Shown here one piece after another: positions 34,367-41,479 of a stretch of DNA of 41,479 nucleotides (its first letter is position 1; each line of letters starts with the position of its first letter). Origin of the DNA: Pseudobutyrivibrio sp. GTDB taxonomy: Bacteria > Bacillota > Clostridia > Lachnospirales > Lachnospiraceae. The notes beneath the pieces were generated by a model. It worked only from the letters and a program-made list of their open reading frames with translations. It searched no databases and was not told where the DNA came from. The translations under genes and the position numbers were made by a program. The DNA lies in contig JAILGH010000048.1 in NCBI GenBank assembly GCA_024697025.1, forward strand, positions 1-41,479, in the 5' to 3' direction.

Positions 34367-34405
34367 CATTTAGTTGAAGCTCCCATTTTCCTATAAATAG
34401 TACGC

Positions 34406-34436
34406 AAAAAGTCAGGCCATATTTGACCTGACTTTT
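34406..34436 (-). terminator. Terminator after the alpha/beta-hydrolase gene
   Basis: AAAAGTCAGG and CCTGACTTTT form a 10-bp stem with a 10-base loop. On the minus strand it is followed by TTTTTGCG. It lies about 70 bases past the stop codon at 34504. Confidence 0.75.
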
Positions 34437-34503
34437 CAATGATGATTTGTTTGTATAGGGATTTATTTTGGAATTTTCTTTAATCTTGTAGACCTGTAAA
34501 AGT

Positions 34504-35442
34504 CTATAGTTTTTCGGCAAATTCACGGATGCCATCTATAATAACTCCTGGCTGCTCTTTGTATAGATAATGGCCGGCATCCATCTCAATATACTGTCCG
34601 TCAACCGATGCCTCTGCTAACGCCTGATGACCGCTTTTCCATAATGGGTAGTCCTGTGCCGTTTTCTTAGCAACATACTGGACAGTTGGAACTGATGGAA
34701 GGGGTTTGCTTTCTATTAACTCGCAGGCAGCGTCCATTTGTCTATTTTCGCTAACAACATTTTTATTTCCTAATATTTTATAAGTAATTACTTGTTCCAT
34801 TTTATCTTCTTCAGTTAAGGTTGAATCTCCTATGTTCTCAATTACTCTTAACATGCCTGATTTATTAAATACCTTAGCTGCGCCAAGCAAAATATTCTGA
34901 AGGGTTTCACCATCCTTCATGTCTTTATTTTCTTTGATTGACATATCAAGTCCCACAATTCCTTCTACTTCATCGGCATAATTCTGTGCCCATAGTGTTG
35001 CCTCTAGACCTGATATGGAATGTGGACAAAGAATAAATGGTCCCTCGATTCCAGCCGCCTTTAATGCCGCTCTATCATTTTCAAGAATTGTCTTAAAATC
35101 TCTTTCACCATCTACTATGTCACTGAAACCATATCCAAATCTTTCGACTATAACCACACGAAAATCTTTATTAAGGGCTTTACATAGTGGTAAAAATTGA
35201 TTATAAGGGCTAGGATCTCCCCAAGCTGACATAAAAACAATTGTATGTTCCCCCTTTCCTTCGCTATATATGTGCATTTTGTTGCCGTCTACTTCCACCA
35301 TCTGTCCTGGAGGATTCTGCCAATAAACTTCTTCCTTACGCATTTGTACTCTGTTATATATAAAAGCTACTCCCACTACTACTATCAAAACGATTAAAAT
35401 AGCTAACAATAATTTTTTCAGCACGTAAAAAAACTTTTTCAT
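34504..35442 (-). CDS. Membrane-anchored alpha/beta-hydrolase
   Basis: This is a 312-residue protein from ATG at 35442, where AGGG sits 5 bases upstream; the longer reading from 35454 adds four residues and overlaps that site. An N-terminal membrane helix (about 8-28) anchors the enzyme with its fold outside. The nucleophile elbow reads CPHSISGLEA (HSxSG, a variant of GHSxGG). VERFGYGFSD is typical of the family, and the catalytic His is in DAGHYLYKEQP. It is monocistronic, with a clear promoter, operator-like repeat and terminator. Substrate unknown. Confidence 0.85.
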   Translation of the reverse strand: MKKFFYVLKKLLLAILIVLIVVVGVAFIYNRVQMRKEEVYWQNPPGQMVEVDGNKMHIYSEGKGEHTIVFMSAWGDPSPYNQFLPLCKALNKDFRVVIVERFGYGFSDIVDGERDFKTILENDRAALKAAGIEGPFILCPHSISGLEATLWAQNYADEVEGIVGLDMSIKENKDMKDGETLQNILLGAAKVFNKSGMLRVIENIGDSTLTEEDKMEQVITYKILGNKNVVSENRQMDAACELIESKPLPSVPTVQYVAKKTAQDYPLWKSGHQALAEASVDGQYIEMDAGHYLYKEQPGVIIDGIREFAEKL

Positions 35443-35472
35443 TTCTTCCCTCATTTCTGTTTTGCGATAAAT

Positions 35473-35548
35473 TACTACGTTACATTTAGTACGGCCGTCG
35501 TAGTACGCTTGACGAAGTAAATATATACCATGATTTTCTACTTGTCAA
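35473..35548 (-). promoter_or_regulatory. Promoter and operator-like repeat of the alpha/beta-hydrolase gene
   Basis: On the minus strand TTGACA (35543-35548), 17 bases, then TATATT (35520-35525). Downstream of the expected start point, TACTACG (35473-35479) and CGTAGTA (35499-35505) form an inverted repeat around a region that includes the palindrome ACGGCCGT. Related AGTACG units recur there. This is a good position for a repressor; the regulator is not known. Confidence 0.65.
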
Positions 35549-35560
35549 CATTTTTTTATA

Positions 35561-35601
35561 AAAAAAGTATGACTTTTAGAAATTCACTAAAAGTCATACT
35601 T
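35561..35601 (-). terminator. Terminator overlapping the radical SAM stop codon
   Basis: AAGTATGACTTTTAG and CTAAAAGTCATACTT form a perfect 15-bp stem with a 7-base loop. On the minus strand it is followed by a T-run. The first bases of the stem overlap the TAA stop of the gene at 35600. Confidence 0.85.
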
Positions 35602-36481
35602 AAAATAAATCAAATAAACTCATCTGCTGATACTTATCAGGTAGCTCGGTGATGTATTTAAAGCACTCTTCCGGGGTAGATATAATATTATTCGCCCGGC
35701 ATACCTTATATAAGATTGACATAAGTTCTTCATTGTTAGGACTTGGTAATTCATATGCATTTCCGAAAGTGCTAATGTAGCGCTCCTTGAGATTAGGAAA
35801 GTGCTTATCTAACGCTGCATAAAAATATTCTCGGTCGCCTTCCCTGAGGGTGAGGCCCATTCCAAAAACTATGATTCCCTTAACACCCACTCGCACGCAT
35901 TCATTTAAAATCGCTGTGATATTTTCCTTGGTGTCATTAATAAAAGGTAAAATAGGTGTGAGCCATACCACGGTAGGTATGCCACGTCTTTGCATTTCCT
36001 CCAAAACCTCAATGCGTCTTTTGGTATTACAAACATTTGGCTCTATGATTTTGCACAGGTCATCATCATAAGTTGTTAGTGTCATCTGCACTACACACTT
36101 TGCGGATTGGTTAATCTCATCAAGCAAATCTATATCTTGGAGGATACGGTCTGACTTGGTCTGCACTGCAGCGCCAAATCCGTACTGCCTGATAATCTCT
36201 AGACACCGTCTGGTGAGATGCAATTTCTCCTCACAATGCATATATGGATCAGACATAGCTCCTGTCCCAATCATACATTTTTTTCGCTTGGACTTTAGAG
36301 CCTTTTCCAACAATTCCGGTGCATTTTGCTTGACCTCTATATCCTCAAATGGATGGGTAAAATGATAACACAAACTCCTGCTATCACAATAAATACAACC
36401 ATGGGTGCAACCACGGTATATATTCATCCCACACATACCATTATTTCCAGTTAGTATTCCTTTTGCATCTACAAAATGCAT
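35600..36481 (-). CDS. Radical SAM protein, SplB-like/Rv2578c-type
   Basis: This 293-residue radical SAM enzyme has the cluster motif CxxxCxxC in RGCTHGCIYCDSRS (Cys25, Cys29, Cys32). GTGAMSDPYMHCEEK, VQTKSDRILQDIDLL and VQMTLTTYDDDLCKIIEPN are typical of the spore-photoproduct-lyase-like subgroup. The C-terminus ends in QMSLFDLF. Such proteins are widespread and mostly uncharacterised; DNA repair is the usual guess but a true SplB is larger and differs in sequence. It is the last gene of a TetR-GNAT-radical SAM operon, 19 bases after the GNAT gene. Confidence 0.85.
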   Translation of the reverse strand: MHFVDAKGILTGNNGMCGMNIYRGCTHGCIYCDSRSLCYHFTHPFEDIEVKQNAPELLEKALKSKRKKCMIGTGAMSDPYMHCEEKLHLTRRCLEIIRQYGFGAAVQTKSDRILQDIDLLDEINQSAKCVVQMTLTTYDDDLCKIIEPNVCNTKRRIEVLEEMQRRGIPTVVWLTPILPFINDTKENITAILNECVRVGVKGIIVFGMGLTLREGDREYFYAALDKHFPNLKERYISTFGNAYELPSPNNEELMSILYKVCRANNIISTPEECFKYITELPDKYQQMSLFDLF

Positions 36482-36500
36482 GTTATCCCTCTCCTATTTA

Positions 36501-37013
36501 CTATATGTATATACAATATACATCCGCCTCCGCCCCGTCAAATGTAAAGCTTCTTTCATATTTCCCACCATTATTTGTGATGGTTTTTACTGATGCCTCA
36601 TTTGAACGCTCTACAGAAAGCTGAATTTTATCCATCCCTAGCTCACGAGCACGGTCTAAAATGAGTTTTAACATTTCGGTGGCATAGCCTTTTCTTCTCT
36701 CTGAGGGTCTTACACTGTATCCGCAGTTTCCAAAATCCTTAAGAAATTTGTTTAATTCATGGCGAAGATCAATTATGCCAACCATCCTATCATTTTCATC
36801 GAATGCAAAATATGTATCTGTAACAACCCAAGAAGGATTCACCAATTTGGAAGATGTATTATCACTAACAGACTTTAACCATTCATCATATGAATCCATT
36901 TGGTCGAGTAATTCACTGCCATTGATTATTGGTTCACCGTTATCGATAAATTCTTGCTTAAAATCTATAGCATCTAATTCAAATTCTTTAGTAGGTCTTC
37001 TAAGTGTTATCAT
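36501..37013 (-). CDS. GNAT-family N-acetyltransferase
   Basis: This 170-residue acetyltransferase carries the acetyl-CoA-binding motif SVRPSERRKGYATEMLKLIL (R/Q-x-x-G-x-G/A type) followed by the beta-bulge strand and SNEASVKTITNNGGKYE, the RimJ/L-like C-terminal pattern. It overlaps the upstream TetR gene by 14 bases, so the two are translationally coupled. The target is unknown; small molecules or antibiotics are plausible given the repressor. Confidence 0.85.
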   Translation of the reverse strand: MITLRRPTKEFELDAIDFKQEFIDNGEPIINGSELLDQMDSYDEWLKSVSDNTSSKLVNPSWVVTDTYFAFDENDRMVGIIDLRHELNKFLKDFGNCGYSVRPSERRKGYATEMLKLILDRARELGMDKIQLSVERSNEASVKTITNNGGKYERSFTFDGAEADVYCIYI

Positions 37014-37584
37014 AATCTTCTCCTTTCAGCTGTCTTTTTATATGATTTGCTATGGAATGGAACGCCTTTGGCTTCATAGGTATGATACTGCTCCACAATC
37101 TGGCACCCTGATAAGAATATAGGATTACATTCACTATCTCATCGACATTTATATTGCAAAATTCTCCACGCTTCATCCCGTATGTGATAAGATTTTTCCA
37201 TTTCTTTTCAGCATTTTGATTAAGCTTCTCTATTAAATCTGAATCTACCATTTCAGCATACTCATAAATGGCAACACTTAATGAATCTTCAGGATGTTTC
37301 ATTTCATCTTCCATAAGTTTCAACGCCCTATCTAGAATCTCAATAGCAGAAGCCCCCTTTTCAATCTCTGTATGAAAATCCATTGCGCTGTTTCCCATAG
37401 TCCTTTCAAGGACAGCCTCAAATAATTTATCCGTGCCTGAAAAATGGCTGTATAGACCACCACGGCTCATACCTGTGACCTCACAAATATCTTTCATTGT
37501 CACCTGTTTAAAACCCTTCATCGCAAAAAGTGCATACGAAAAATCTATAATCATTTCCCTTGTTTTTTCTCTTTTTCCTGCCAT
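37000..37584 (-). CDS. TetR/AcrR-family repressor
   Basis: This is a 194-residue regulator starting at ATG 37584 (MAGKREKTREM) with GGGG 6 bases upstream. A longer in-frame reading to 37689 would run through the promoter and is rejected. The DNA-binding domain reads IIDFSYALFAMKGF, TMKDICEVTGMSRGGLYSHFSGTDKLF. The body is helical. Two nearly identical palindromes sit in its own promoter, so autoregulation is very likely. It heads the operon with the GNAT and radical SAM genes. Confidence 0.9.
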   Translation of the reverse strand: MAGKREKTREMIIDFSYALFAMKGFKQVTMKDICEVTGMSRGGLYSHFSGTDKLFEAVLERTMGNSAMDFHTEIEKGASAIEILDRALKLMEDEMKHPEDSLSVAIYEYAEMVDSDLIEKLNQNAEKKWKNLITYGMKRGEFCNINVDEIVNVILYSYQGARLWSSIIPMKPKAFHSIANHIKRQLKGEDYDNT

Positions 37585-37604
37585 AATGAGCCCCTTTTCT
37601 TTTT

Positions 37605-37653
37605 CGACATATGTGTCTGTTTTCATTTTAGACACGTGTGTCGATTTTGTCAA
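37605..37653 (-). promoter_or_regulatory. TetR promoter with two matching operators
   Basis: On the minus strand TTGACA (37648-37653), 17 bases, then TAAAAT (37625-37630). Operator 1, CGACACACGTGTC (37631-37643), fills the spacer. Operator 2, GACACATATGTCG (37605-37617), lies just past the -10. Both fit GACAC-x-x-x-GTC type palindromes. Binding at either would block RNA polymerase. Confidence 0.82.
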
Positions 37654-37691
37654 CGTTTTGTTTATGTAAAAAAAGAGCCACAAATGCAATC

Positions 37692-38054
37692 TTACATTGG
37701 TGTCCCCACTTCGATTAAATTCCCGTCAGGGTCATAGAAACGTACCACCTTCTGTCCCCAACTGTGGGTCATTAATCTGTTTACATACTTAACCTCAGGA
37801 TAGTAGCTTTCAAGTTTCTCCACAAAGTGCTCTATATCTGATTCCTCAAAATACAGCTCGCAAGAGTTGTTCTCTGGGATAATATCTTTGCCTAGAAACT
37901 CCTTCCAATACTTCTTTTCCTGCAACACAAGCCCCTCAGTAAGAATTATATTCCCATCATTATCAAGGATTACCTCCAAACCAAACAAGTCATGGTAGAA
38001 TTGCTTTGCCTTATTAATATCTTCAACCACTATCAATACATTTTTTAACTTCAT
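37692..38054 (-). CDS. VOC-superfamily (glyoxalase/bleomycin-resistance-like) protein
   Basis: This is a 120-residue protein from ATG 38054 with AAAGGAAA upstream; a longer TTG reading to 38072 is less likely. Two beta-alpha-beta-beta-beta modules are visible: MKLKNVLIVVEDINKAKQFY, LFGLEVILDNDGN, then VEKLESYYPEVKYVNRL, and FYDPDGNLIEVG, which bears the typical terminal Glu metal ligand. Its ATG overlaps the stop of the 70-residue gene (ATGA), so expression is coupled. Substrate unknown. Confidence 0.88.
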   Translation of the reverse strand: MKLKNVLIVVEDINKAKQFYHDLFGLEVILDNDGNIILTEGLVLQEKKYWKEFLGKDIIPENNSCELYFEESDIEHFVEKLESYYPEVKYVNRLMTHSWGQKVVRFYDPDGNLIEVGTPM

Positions 38055-38263
38055 ATTGGCTTTCCTTTCCAAATCACGCTGTTCATTGCACGATTTAGCA
38101 ATGCAACAATCATATCTAAATCCTCAATCTTATTTAATCCAAAACATTTTTTCCCTGCATCTTTTAGCGATGCGCCTATATGATATCCCTCAGTATATTC
38201 ATACGGCATATACCTTCTTCCACCTTTTCCCTTTGAGGCCACAATATCTGTACTTTCACTCAT
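38051..38263 (-). CDS. Small conserved-looking hypothetical protein (70 aa)
   Basis: I do not recognise this 70-residue protein. It is soluble and slightly basic, with GGRRYMPYEYTEGYHIGASLKDAGKKCFGL and a C-terminal helix with IVALLNRAMNS. It starts 24 bases past the XRE regulator gene, with AGGAAGGAA upstream, and overlaps the VOC gene by the ATGA junction. Its coupling on both sides supports it as a real gene; it may be an accessory of the regulator or of the VOC protein. Confidence 0.65.
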   Translation of the reverse strand: MSESTDIVASKGKGGRRYMPYEYTEGYHIGASLKDAGKKCFGLNKIEDLDMIVALLNRAMNSVIWKGKPI

Positions 38264-38287
38264 TATATAAATTCCTTCCTAATTCTT

Positions 38288-38644
38288 TTAAATATCCTCC
38301 AGCTCCTCCAACTGCTTTAAAGCTTTCACATAAGCCTTCAGCCGTTTCACCTGTTCCTTTTTAAGACTATGTATTTCGACAAGCAACTCCTCATCCTGCT
38401 TTCTGGCAACATAATCTACTGTTGGCTCTATATAATCTTCATCTATATCTTTACCTGTAAGAAGCTGCTCTGGAGTTACATCAAGTACTCTACAAATCTC
38501 CATAATCTTATCAGCGGATGGAGTATGGCTTTTAGTCTTCCAATCACTGATTGTACTAGACGCAATTCCTGCTGCTTTTCCAAAAGCATTTTGGCTTAAT
38601 CCTCGCTTCTTTATTAGGAAAAATATTCGTTCAGTAATTGTCAT
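38288..38644 (-). CDS. XRE-family transcriptional regulator
   Basis: This is a 118-residue repressor from ATG 38644 (MTITERIFF) with AAAGGCGG upstream; an ATG at 38680 adds 12 residues unlike the family. The HTH_3 domain reads LSQNAFGKAAGIASSTISDWKTKSHTPSADKIMEICRVL in outline. A C-terminal helix (about 75-115) probably dimerises. It heads the XRE-70aa-VOC operon and likely binds the repeats in its own promoter. Confidence 0.88.
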   Translation of the reverse strand: MTITERIFFLIKKRGLSQNAFGKAAGIASSTISDWKTKSHTPSADKIMEICRVLDVTPEQLLTGKDIDEDYIEPTVDYVARKQDEELLVEIHSLKKEQVKRLKAYVKALKQLEELEDI

Positions 38645-38688
38645 TTTCGTCCGCCTTTCCGTACATTCACACGCTCGCAATTACGTAT

Positions 38689-38730
38689 ATGCTATCATGT
38701 AAATCCTAAATATTCAATATCACTAAATAT
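38689..38730 (-). promoter_or_regulatory. Promoter of the XRE operon with direct repeats
   Basis: On the minus strand TTGAAT (38712-38717), 17 bases, then TAGCAT (38689-38694). CTAAATAT occurs twice on the plus strand (38706-38713 and 38723-38730), 17 bases apart, one copy overlapping the -35 box. These repeats are candidate XRE half-sites. Confidence 0.55.
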
Positions 38731-38741
38731 TTCTTTATATT

Positions 38742-38767
38742 AAAAAAGTGGTCGAATTCGACCACTT
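38742..38767 (-). terminator. Terminator hairpin upstream of the XRE operon
   Basis: AAGTGGTCGAATTCGACCACTT is a perfect 22-base palindrome with T-rich sequence beyond it on the minus strand (TTTTAATAT). It should stop transcripts arriving from the peptidase gene or the gene remnant at 38804. Confidence 0.78.
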
Positions 38768-38803
38768 CAAAATCGCCTCGATATTTATACGATTAATTCT
38801 CTC

Positions 38804-38986
38804 TTAATATTTCTTTTTAAGTGCACAAATACTTTCGATTTGTGAACCATTGTCCAAACTAATCTTCATATCTTTTGAAATGATTGGAAGTTTGGAGCAT
38901 TATACTGTAATTCAAAGCTCTTGAATTATTGAATCAAGACTGTTAAAATCCACAAAATCCACCTGTTTATTATACGTTTCAAACAT
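38804..38986 (-). pseudogene. Remnant of a small gene with two in-frame stops
   Basis: In one minus-strand frame, MFETYNKQVDFVDFNSLDS is followed by IIQEL, a stop, ITV, another stop, then CSKLPIISKDMKISLDNGS and QIESICALKKKY before a final stop. The coding-like look on both sides of the stops, plus a terminator downstream at 38742-38767, suggests a decayed gene. No family is recognised. The rest of the gap 38645-39045 holds the XRE promoter and nothing else that I can support. Confidence 0.35.
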
Positions 38987-39045
38987 GAAATATAATACAT
39001 AGAGACTTTATCTACGTATAAACTATGATGCATGATGATACATAA

Positions 39046-39798
39046 TCAATCAACTGCGTTCCTTTCTAACTGTACCCATTCTCCATATTTGCAGATTTGC
39101 TTCTGCACTCCGTCCTTTATACTATATACATCCCCATATAGCGTTTCTGTACCGTTATCTGTAACAATATAACTACCATTGTTCAAGGCGATTATCTCGT
39201 GACCCATGCTATCCGAATAAGTGATATCTTCAATTAATCTCATTCCATCAAGCATTTCATCCTTCAGTTCCTCAAAGTGAGGGAGAATGTTGATTCCGGT
39301 TATCCCAAGACCGCTAATCCACCTCCGATAATCCGGATCGATTGCCTCCCCCTGAAGTTCCGGTCCCGCATATACTGTTTCCGCGCAGTTCATAGAACCC
39401 GCGCTCCATGCAATCAGCAAGCCATCCCAATCCATTAATCTTTCTTTTAGTTTTAATTTCTTCAAAAAGGCATTCTGACTCGGCACATGTCCTCCGGCAA
39501 GAATCAATACATCCATTTCCGAAAGCCGATTTATAATCTCCCTGTTTCTATCGTCACACATAAGAAAATCCATAAAACTCAACCCACTCAGAGAAAATGA
39601 TTCTTTCAAGCAGGATACCAAGCTGTCATTCTTATCATAAAAAACAGGCGATCCGCTGATTATCAGTACATTTGAATTTTCTTTCCATAATGAGCGGATA
39701 GTATCAAAAAGTCCATTATTCTCCATAAGTTTGGTAGGAATTCTCTTACCATCCACCTTAATTTGCCCGCCAAGCGAACTAGTCAAAATTGCTTTCAT
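39046..39798 (-). CDS. Peptidase S51 (peptidase E/cyanophycinase-like) family protein
   Basis: This 250-residue protein has the S51 fold. The nucleophile lies in LIAWSAGSMN (Ser132). AGGHVPSQNAFLKKL and INILPHFEEL are typical of the Listeria/Firmicute peptidase E-like group. ALNNGSYIVTDNG follows near the end. No signal peptide is seen. Classic peptidase E cleaves Asp-X dipeptides. The gene is not followed by a partner on the same strand other than the remnant at 38804. I see no clear ribosome site motif other than a weak GGAACATAA before ATG. Confidence 0.82.
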   Translation of the reverse strand: MKAILTSSLGGQIKVDGKRIPTKLMENNGLFDTIRSLWKENSNVLIISGSPVFYDKNDSLVSCLKESFSLSGLSFMDFLMCDDRNREIINRLSEMDVLILAGGHVPSQNAFLKKLKLKERLMDWDGLLIAWSAGSMNCAETVYAGPELQGEAIDPDYRRWISGLGITGINILPHFEELKDEMLDGMRLIEDITYSDSMGHEIIALNNGSYIVTDNGTETLYGDVYSIKDGVQKQICKYGEWVQLERNAVD

Positions 39799-39920
39799 TT
39801 ATGTTCCATCCATTCATTAACACACTCAAGATTGCAGAGACGTTTTCTTTCTTCCAATTGATAGCATCAAAATTTGTCTTAGTAATAAAAATTTAAATAT
39901 AACTTACCTCAGTCTTTCTC

Positions 39921-40580
39921 TTAATACTCCATTACATCAATTTTCTTCTGCAGTACTCCGGCATAGTCGTGGGCTGTTTTGCCGACTTTCTCAGGGTTGA
40001 TGGGATAATGGATGTTATAAAGAAGTCCATTATCGCCTGTTTTGTCTGCTAAATGGTCTTCATCAATATGAGCACCGAGAACCTCAAGGCAAAGAATCAC
40101 GTGGTCGTCGCCGGGAACGACTTCTTTCTCCCAAGCAAGATTACATTCAAGGTTCATGAAGCATTCTTCGACCATGGGCGCATTAACCCACGAAGCCTTA
40201 GTAACCCTAAGCCCAGACGCGGTAATCTCATCTGCATCAAACTGATTATTTTTGATGGTATCCATACAGGCAGCATGATGATCGGCGGAAAAGAAGTTGA
40301 TCACAGCCTGCCCCGTTTCCTGAAGGCTCTTGTACAGATGGCCATTCTTGTTCACGCTGGCGAGTATGGCATAAAAGCCGTTGCCGTGGTCCGCACTGGT
40401 AAAAGTCGCCCAGGATTGCATACAGGCATTGGGCTTGCCGTTTGATTTATAAGTTGTAACAAGAAACATCGGAGATGGAATGGTCATAACAAATTCTTTC
40501 CATGAGAATCCGAAAGACCTTGATATATCCCCGAAGGTTCCTTTCATCTGTTCAGGCATTTCTTTGTATGAATACTTCAT
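39921..40580 (-). CDS. Flavin reductase-family (flavoredoxin-like) protein
   Basis: This 219-residue FMN-binding protein has the split-barrel flavin reductase fold. Visible segments are WKEFVMTIPSPMFLVTTYKSNGKPNAC, SWATFTSADHGNGFYAILASV and TGQAVINFFSA, followed by WVNAPMVEECFMNLECNLAWEKEV and a C-terminal strand pair. It probably transfers electrons in an NAD(P)H- or ferredoxin-driven reaction. GC content within the gene appears higher than in its neighbours, which hints at separate origin. It stands 30 bases downstream of the GNAT gene on the same strand. Confidence 0.85.
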   Translation of the reverse strand: MKYSYKEMPEQMKGTFGDISRSFGFSWKEFVMTIPSPMFLVTTYKSNGKPNACMQSWATFTSADHGNGFYAILASVNKNGHLYKSLQETGQAVINFFSADHHAACMDTIKNNQFDADEITASGLRVTKASWVNAPMVEECFMNLECNLAWEKEVVPGDDHVILCLEVLGAHIDEDHLADKTGDNGLLYNIHYPINPEKVGKTAHDYAGVLQKKIDVMEY

Positions 40581-40610
40581 AGCTAGTCTCCTTCGATTTA
40601 AAACTGGAAT

Positions 40611-41234
40611 TTATCTCCATTGTCCGGGTAATACTTTCTTTTCCATATAAGGATAGTTTTTATCAAATTCTTCTAACCGACGCATATATTCTTCATCGTG
40701 AATATCACAATCTAAACTCTCCGGTTCGTAAAATTTTCCCTTATTCTCAGATAAAGCATTCTCCTGTAATTCATAGCCCATAAACGCATCAAAGTTCGAT
40801 CCGTCAGGCATTGTTATCCCAAATGTATCTGCAGTTTTGAATCCAAACTTAGGATAATATGTCGGCACACCACATATCAGAATTCCTTTATAGTTATTCT
40901 GCCTGGCAAGTTCCATGGATTCAACGAGAAGTTTACCGCCAATACCTTTATTCTGATATTCCGGATCTACACATAAAGGCCCGAAAGTCAAAACAGGAAA
41001 CTCGCCACGTTCTGTCACTACTTTGCATTTAGTATATAAAATAACGCCAACGATGATTTCTTCTGTTTCTGCAAGAAGAGAAATACTCGAAACGTAATCC
41101 GGTTCATTCCAAATTCTATGTACAAGATAGTGCTCATCACATCCCGGCATATTTAGATTCCAGAATGCCCTTTTGGTCATACATTCAATATTATAATGGT
41201 CTTCTATATTTATTTTCCGTATCGTAATATCCAT
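40611..41234 (-). CDS. GNAT-family N-acetyltransferase
   Basis: This 207-residue acetyltransferase shows the GNAT core. TFGPLCVDPEYQNKGIGGKLLVESMELA contains the Q/R-x-x-G-x-G/A pyrophosphate loop (QNKGIG). ILICGVPTYYPKFGFK is the YjjP/YhbS-like strand with the YxxFGF motif. An extra C-terminal region of about 60 residues contains many acidic residues. The target is unknown. It likely shares a transcript with the flavin reductase. Confidence 0.88.
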   Translation of the reverse strand: MDITIRKINIEDHYNIECMTKRAFWNLNMPGCDEHYLVHRIWNEPDYVSSISLLAETEEIIVGVILYTKCKVVTERGEFPVLTFGPLCVDPEYQNKGIGGKLLVESMELARQNNYKGILICGVPTYYPKFGFKTADTFGITMPDGSNFDAFMGYELQENALSENKGKFYEPESLDCDIHDEEYMRRLEEFDKNYPYMEKKVLPGQWR

Positions 41235-41368
41235 GATAAACTTCCTATTAACAATTAATACATACTCTCCTTATCGCATTATTCTGAAAGTTATGAATTC
41301 ATCTCATCAACAACGGCAGCTGGCTTTACAGTCATTTCTACCATCACTGCAATTTCGATTTGGTACAA

Positions 41369-41479
41369 TTACCGAAAAATATCATCCCACAGATCATCGT
41401 GTGATTTGGTAAATAACTGAGGTTTATTTTCTTTTGAAAAATATCTAAGTTCTGTTGTTTCTTTCTGATCACAGAACAG
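41369..41479 (-). CDS. C-terminal end of a probable Nudix hydrolase (5' part beyond window)
   Basis: The open minus-strand frame enters from the right edge and gives 37 codons, including KETTELRYFSKENKPQLF and ending DDLWDDIFR before TAA. The pattern T-x-E-L-R-(Y/F)-F-S followed by a short acidic tail is typical of the C-terminal end of small Nudix hydrolases. The Nudix box would be farther right. Between it and the GNAT gene only 134 bases remain, with no other gene. Confidence 0.5.
   Translation of the reverse strand: MFCDQKETTELRYFSKENKPQLFTKSHDDLWDDIFR

Noticed and set aside
37585..37689. N-terminal extension of the TetR protein
   Set aside because: It would put the coding region over the promoter and both operators, and the extra residues do not resemble the family.
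41235..41368. 17-codon minus-strand frame beginning MVEMTVKPA
   Set aside because: It is too short, has no ribosome site and no known match; it may be chance or a small fragment.

Overview
The window is about 41.5 kb of low-GC DNA with strong AGGAGG-type ribosome sites. It encodes lipoprotein sugar-binding proteins, a YesM/YesN-type two-component system, a crotonase of the butyrate type, a reverse rubrerythrin, a YjfB-type motility protein and c-di-GMP enzymes. Together these point to an anaerobic Firmicute of the Lachnospiraceae, most like Butyrivibrio or Pseudobutyrivibrio. That assignment comes from gene content, not a database search. Nearly all genes lie on the minus strand.

1-7.8 kb is a sugar-sensing and uptake region. 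A membrane-anchored periplasmic-binding protein, a YesM-like histidine kinase, a YesN/AraC-like response regulator and a XylF-like lipoprotein form one operon ending in a strong terminator. Next come a ChvE-like monosaccharide-binding lipoprotein and the ATPase of its ABC transporter, which runs off the left edge. The layout resembles the XylFII-LytS-YesN xylose-sensing system of clostridia. 7.79-8.43 kb is a 635-bp imperfect palindrome of unknown nature.

8.4-17 kb carries an orphan protein with RTX-like calcium-binding repeats, a CPBP membrane protease, glycogen phosphorylase, a long-type isoleucyl-tRNA synthetase and a small DUF4190 membrane protein. 17.2-20.4 kb is the least explained part: two tandem copies of a convergent gene pair. 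In each copy, a cytoplasmic helical protein with a Pro/Asn/Ser-rich tail (A) faces a small secreted protein (B). Leaders, terminators and the secretion signal are almost identical between copies, while the coding bodies have diverged strongly.

20.4-31.1 kb holds crotonase, a GGDEF protein with a damaged EAL domain, an esterase/acyltransferase/DUF6320 operon, a YjfB-like protein, an EAL protein with a damaged GGDEF domain, and a chemoreceptor. The two c-di-GMP proteins are complementary: one probably makes the signal and the other probably breaks it down.

31.2-41.5 kb is an accessory stretch of short, separately regulated units. It contains a reverse rubrerythrin behind a MerR-style promoter, TraX, an FMN-binding protein with a TetR regulator behind a cluster of operator-like dyads, and an alpha/beta hydrolase. 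It also holds a TetR-GNAT-radical SAM operon with two matching operators, an XRE-70aa-VOC operon, a decayed gene, an S51 peptidase, a flavin reductase, a GNAT acetyltransferase and the C-terminus of a probable Nudix hydrolase. I saw no tRNA, rRNA, CRISPR array, transposase or integrase.
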